Of a DNA stretch of 64,000 nt, positions 62,007-64,000 are shown piece by piece. The stretch comes from Eublepharis macularius. Taxonomy: Eukaryota > Chordata > Lepidosauria > Squamata > Eublepharidae. The translations under genes were made by a program, and so were the position numbers. How positions within the stretch are numbered: the first letter of the stretch is position 1; the number at the start of each line of letters is the position of its first letter. Below the pieces are notes generated by a model. It searched no databases, was not told the origin of the DNA, and was given only the letters and a program-made list of their open reading frames with translations. Location of the stretch: positions 13,456,501-13,520,500 of the forward strand of contig NC_072798.1 of NCBI RefSeq assembly GCF_028583425.1. The letters run 5' to 3'.

Positions 62007-62213
62007 AGGGTTGCTAACCTCCAGGTGGTGGCTGGAGATCTCCCGGAATGACAACTGATCTCCAGGTGACAGAGGTCAGTTTGCCTGGCTGCTTTGGACA
62101 GTGGACTCAATAGGATTATAACCTGATGAGCTCCAGCCCCTCCCCAAACCCACCCTCTCCAAGCTCTAGCCCCCAAATCTCCAGGCATTTTCCTACCTTG
62201 AGCTGGCAACCCT
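62007..62213 (+). mobile_element. AGGGTTGCCA-type non-autonomous element with 10-bp duplication
   Basis: It begins AGGGTTGCTAACCTCC and ends GAGCTGGCAACCCT. The flanks are AGCTGGGCTT (61997-62006) and AGCTGGGTTT (62214-62223), one change in ten. It has no coding capacity and is about 207 bp. A 10-bp duplication suggests a Mutator-type or similar transposase, not hAT. Confidence 0.7.
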
Positions 62214-63570
62214 AGCTGGGTTTGGAGCGGGGAGGGCGTTGGTGTGTGGTCAGGTGATGCCTCTGTGACAGCAGGACTGGTCAGAGGGCATCATGACACA
62301 AGCCAAGGATCAGAGCATGGAAGAATCCTCTCCACCACTGCATGTTCACATATTAAAGTGAATGAACGCACTCACATCCTGCCTGTATGTGCGCACATCT
62401 GTTTCTAAGAATGTGGGGAATGAAAGCGGAGACCAGTACTCGGATAAATGTGTTGTTTGTATCACAGGTTCAGCAGTGCATGCATAGAATGCACCATGAG
62501 AATTACTCAACCCGCATATAAAGAACAATGAAGTGTACCCTGAAGCATACAGCGTACACGGATTGCACGTGCGGCCTGTGTCTCGCTTTCCTGCCGTTCA
62601 TCGCAGAGTGTGCATAAAAGAAGCAAGAGCTGTGAAGCTCTTCTTGTCCGCAAAAGGACATTAGCTGTGGAACCTTTTAAAAGGGAACCCACCAGAGGAT
62701 CCGCTCCTTACCCACGTGTTGAAGAGTATGTTTCAGTTTTCCTAGTTAGATAAGCCAGAGAGTAAAAGAAAACTCTCGCACCTAGAATGGCTGCTGAGCC
62801 TCCTGCAGAAGTAAAAATACGATTGCCAGACTATCAGCGCCATCTGAAGCAGAGCCACACGCTGTACGTGTCCGTTTGTCTTCGCAGCAGGCTTAGTGGC
62901 AGTTCTAACAGCAAGAGCTTTCCTTTTCTGCAAGCTTCTTAAATTGGCAGACATGTCAGTAAAAATCCAAAGAAATATTAATGCAAATAATGCAACCTGT
63001 CCCCGAAACATAATACCAATCGGTCTGTTTCCCCCATCTCATAAGCTGGGGCCAAGAATGTAGACCAGGCAAATGAAGTATGCTTGGGTCAAGTTGTAGT
63101 TGATTCTCTGCTAAAATAAAAAGGAACTCCTGGTTTTTTTTTGCACTGGGCAACTGCCAAAATCCAAAGTGTCACCGAGCCTGACTCAGCAGGGTCACTT
63201 CAGCGCTGAGGGCAGCACTTTGGCGGCTTGTCCAAGACCCCACTGATTAGAGAATTGCTTTAATTATTTATAAAGCCCTTCTGAACCTGCTGGAATTGCT
63301 ACGGCATTCTACAACCTCCGTGTCACTGCATGAGATTATACAAACCGATGAATCGCAAAAGATTTTTTTTAAAAAAGAAGATTTTTAGCTTCCTTATTCT
63401 TCACCAAGGCACGTAGTTAAAATATTCACATTTGCGCCTTCTTTTCCTAGCCTTACTCTGCATATTGTGGCCCCGATCCCTGTCTAACAGTTTGACTGGA
63501 TGAAATGTTGGAGATCCATGAGGGGATCTCCCATTTCTTTTCAATTTCCACCTACTGGGGAGAACCAGTA
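62214..63570 (+). other. downstream flank, nothing recognised
   Basis: No gene or named repeat supported. Open frames on the - strand are short and unrecognised. Confidence 0.45.
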
Positions 63571-63785
63571 AGGTAGCCAACTCCAGGCTAGAAAATGCCT
63601 GAAGACTTTGGTAGTAGAGCCTGGAAGGGCAGGATATAGGAAGGGGAAGGACCTCGGTGGAGTATAATGCCATAGAGTCCACTCTCCAAAGCAGCCACTT
63701 TCTCCAAGGGAAGTGATCTCTGTCACCTGGAGATCAGTTGTGATTCTAGGAGGTCTCCAGGTCCCACCAGGAGGCTGGCAACTGA
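63571..63785 (-). mobile_element. AGGGTTGCCA-type element
   Basis: It begins AGGTAGCCAACTCCAGG and ends AGGAGGCTGGCAACTGA, with the GGGAAGGACCTCGGTGGAGTATAATGCCATAGAGTCC block of the family. It is in the opposite orientation to 62007, and no duplication is evident. Confidence 0.6.
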
Positions 63786-64000
63786 ATGGAGAGGACATGA
63801 TTGGATTGGACCACAGTACTGTGGAGGGAGGAGGTTTCATTTTGGTTACATTTCCTGATGAGAAAGCTTCCCTCCTCCAGCTGGCTCAATAGGAAAAATC
63901 TACGGGCTCCATATGTTTTCCCTTTGGGGGCAAATGAGGGGAGTTATTTTCATTGGAGAAATGGTACAGAGAAAAGGGCTAACCTTCTCCTTTCCTGTAC
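63786..64000 (+). other. downstream flank, nothing recognised
   Basis: Nothing supported. Confidence 0.4.

Noticed and set aside
1..64000. Search for CRISPR arrays, operons or bacterial genes
   Set aside because: The window is vertebrate nuclear DNA with introns and vertebrate repeats; no such features exist here.

Overview
The window is vertebrate nuclear DNA, most likely from a squamate reptile (lizard or snake). It holds one recognisable host gene, ETNK1 (ethanolamine kinase 1), on the + strand, embedded in repeat-rich intron and flank. The squamate call rests on the repeats: a Sauria-type SINE with a Bov-B-like (CTTTAC)n tail at 39207-39507, 5S rRNA-derived SINEs, tRNA-derived SINEs with (GTT)n tails, CR1 3' ends, lizard-type L1 copies and Penelope-like elements. 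Species cannot be told from this.

Layout. 1-2800: upstream flank of degraded repeats (GC-rich inverted repeat, LINE 3' end, SINEs). 2800-3560: CpG-rich promoter with serial GC boxes, and ETNK1 exon 1 (3249-3434). 3435-30349: the 27-kb first intron, mostly transposon debris. Its centrepiece (about 11640-20000) is a three-level nest: a tyrosine-recombinase (DIRS-like) element on the - strand, split by a 5'-truncated L1 (11807-18035, 18-bp target duplication with one mismatch), itself split by a Penelope-like element (about 12525-14560) that keeps reverse transcriptase, a GIY-YIG endonuclease and a recognisable hammerhead ribozyme at its 3' end. 30350-47036: ETNK1 exons 2-8. 47037 to about 53065: long, repeat-poor 3' UTR with a polyadenylation signal at 53042. 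53066-64000: downstream flank with hAT-like MITEs, palindromic repeats, an L1 fragment, a (GT)35 tract and 10-bp-TSD elements; no host gene seen.

The eight ETNK1 coding exons join with GT-AG borders and consistent phases into 1122 nt, giving a 373-residue protein with the choline/ethanolamine kinase motifs. It makes phosphoethanolamine, the first step of the CDP-ethanolamine route to phosphatidylethanolamine. A possible alternative terminal exon lies in intron 4 at 33725.

A second theme is hammerhead-ribozyme debris. Many short repeats here, several arranged as head-to-head palindromes (4990-5165, 8822-9008, 22898-23087, 56545-56690), are decayed versions of the Penelope terminal ribozyme sequence.
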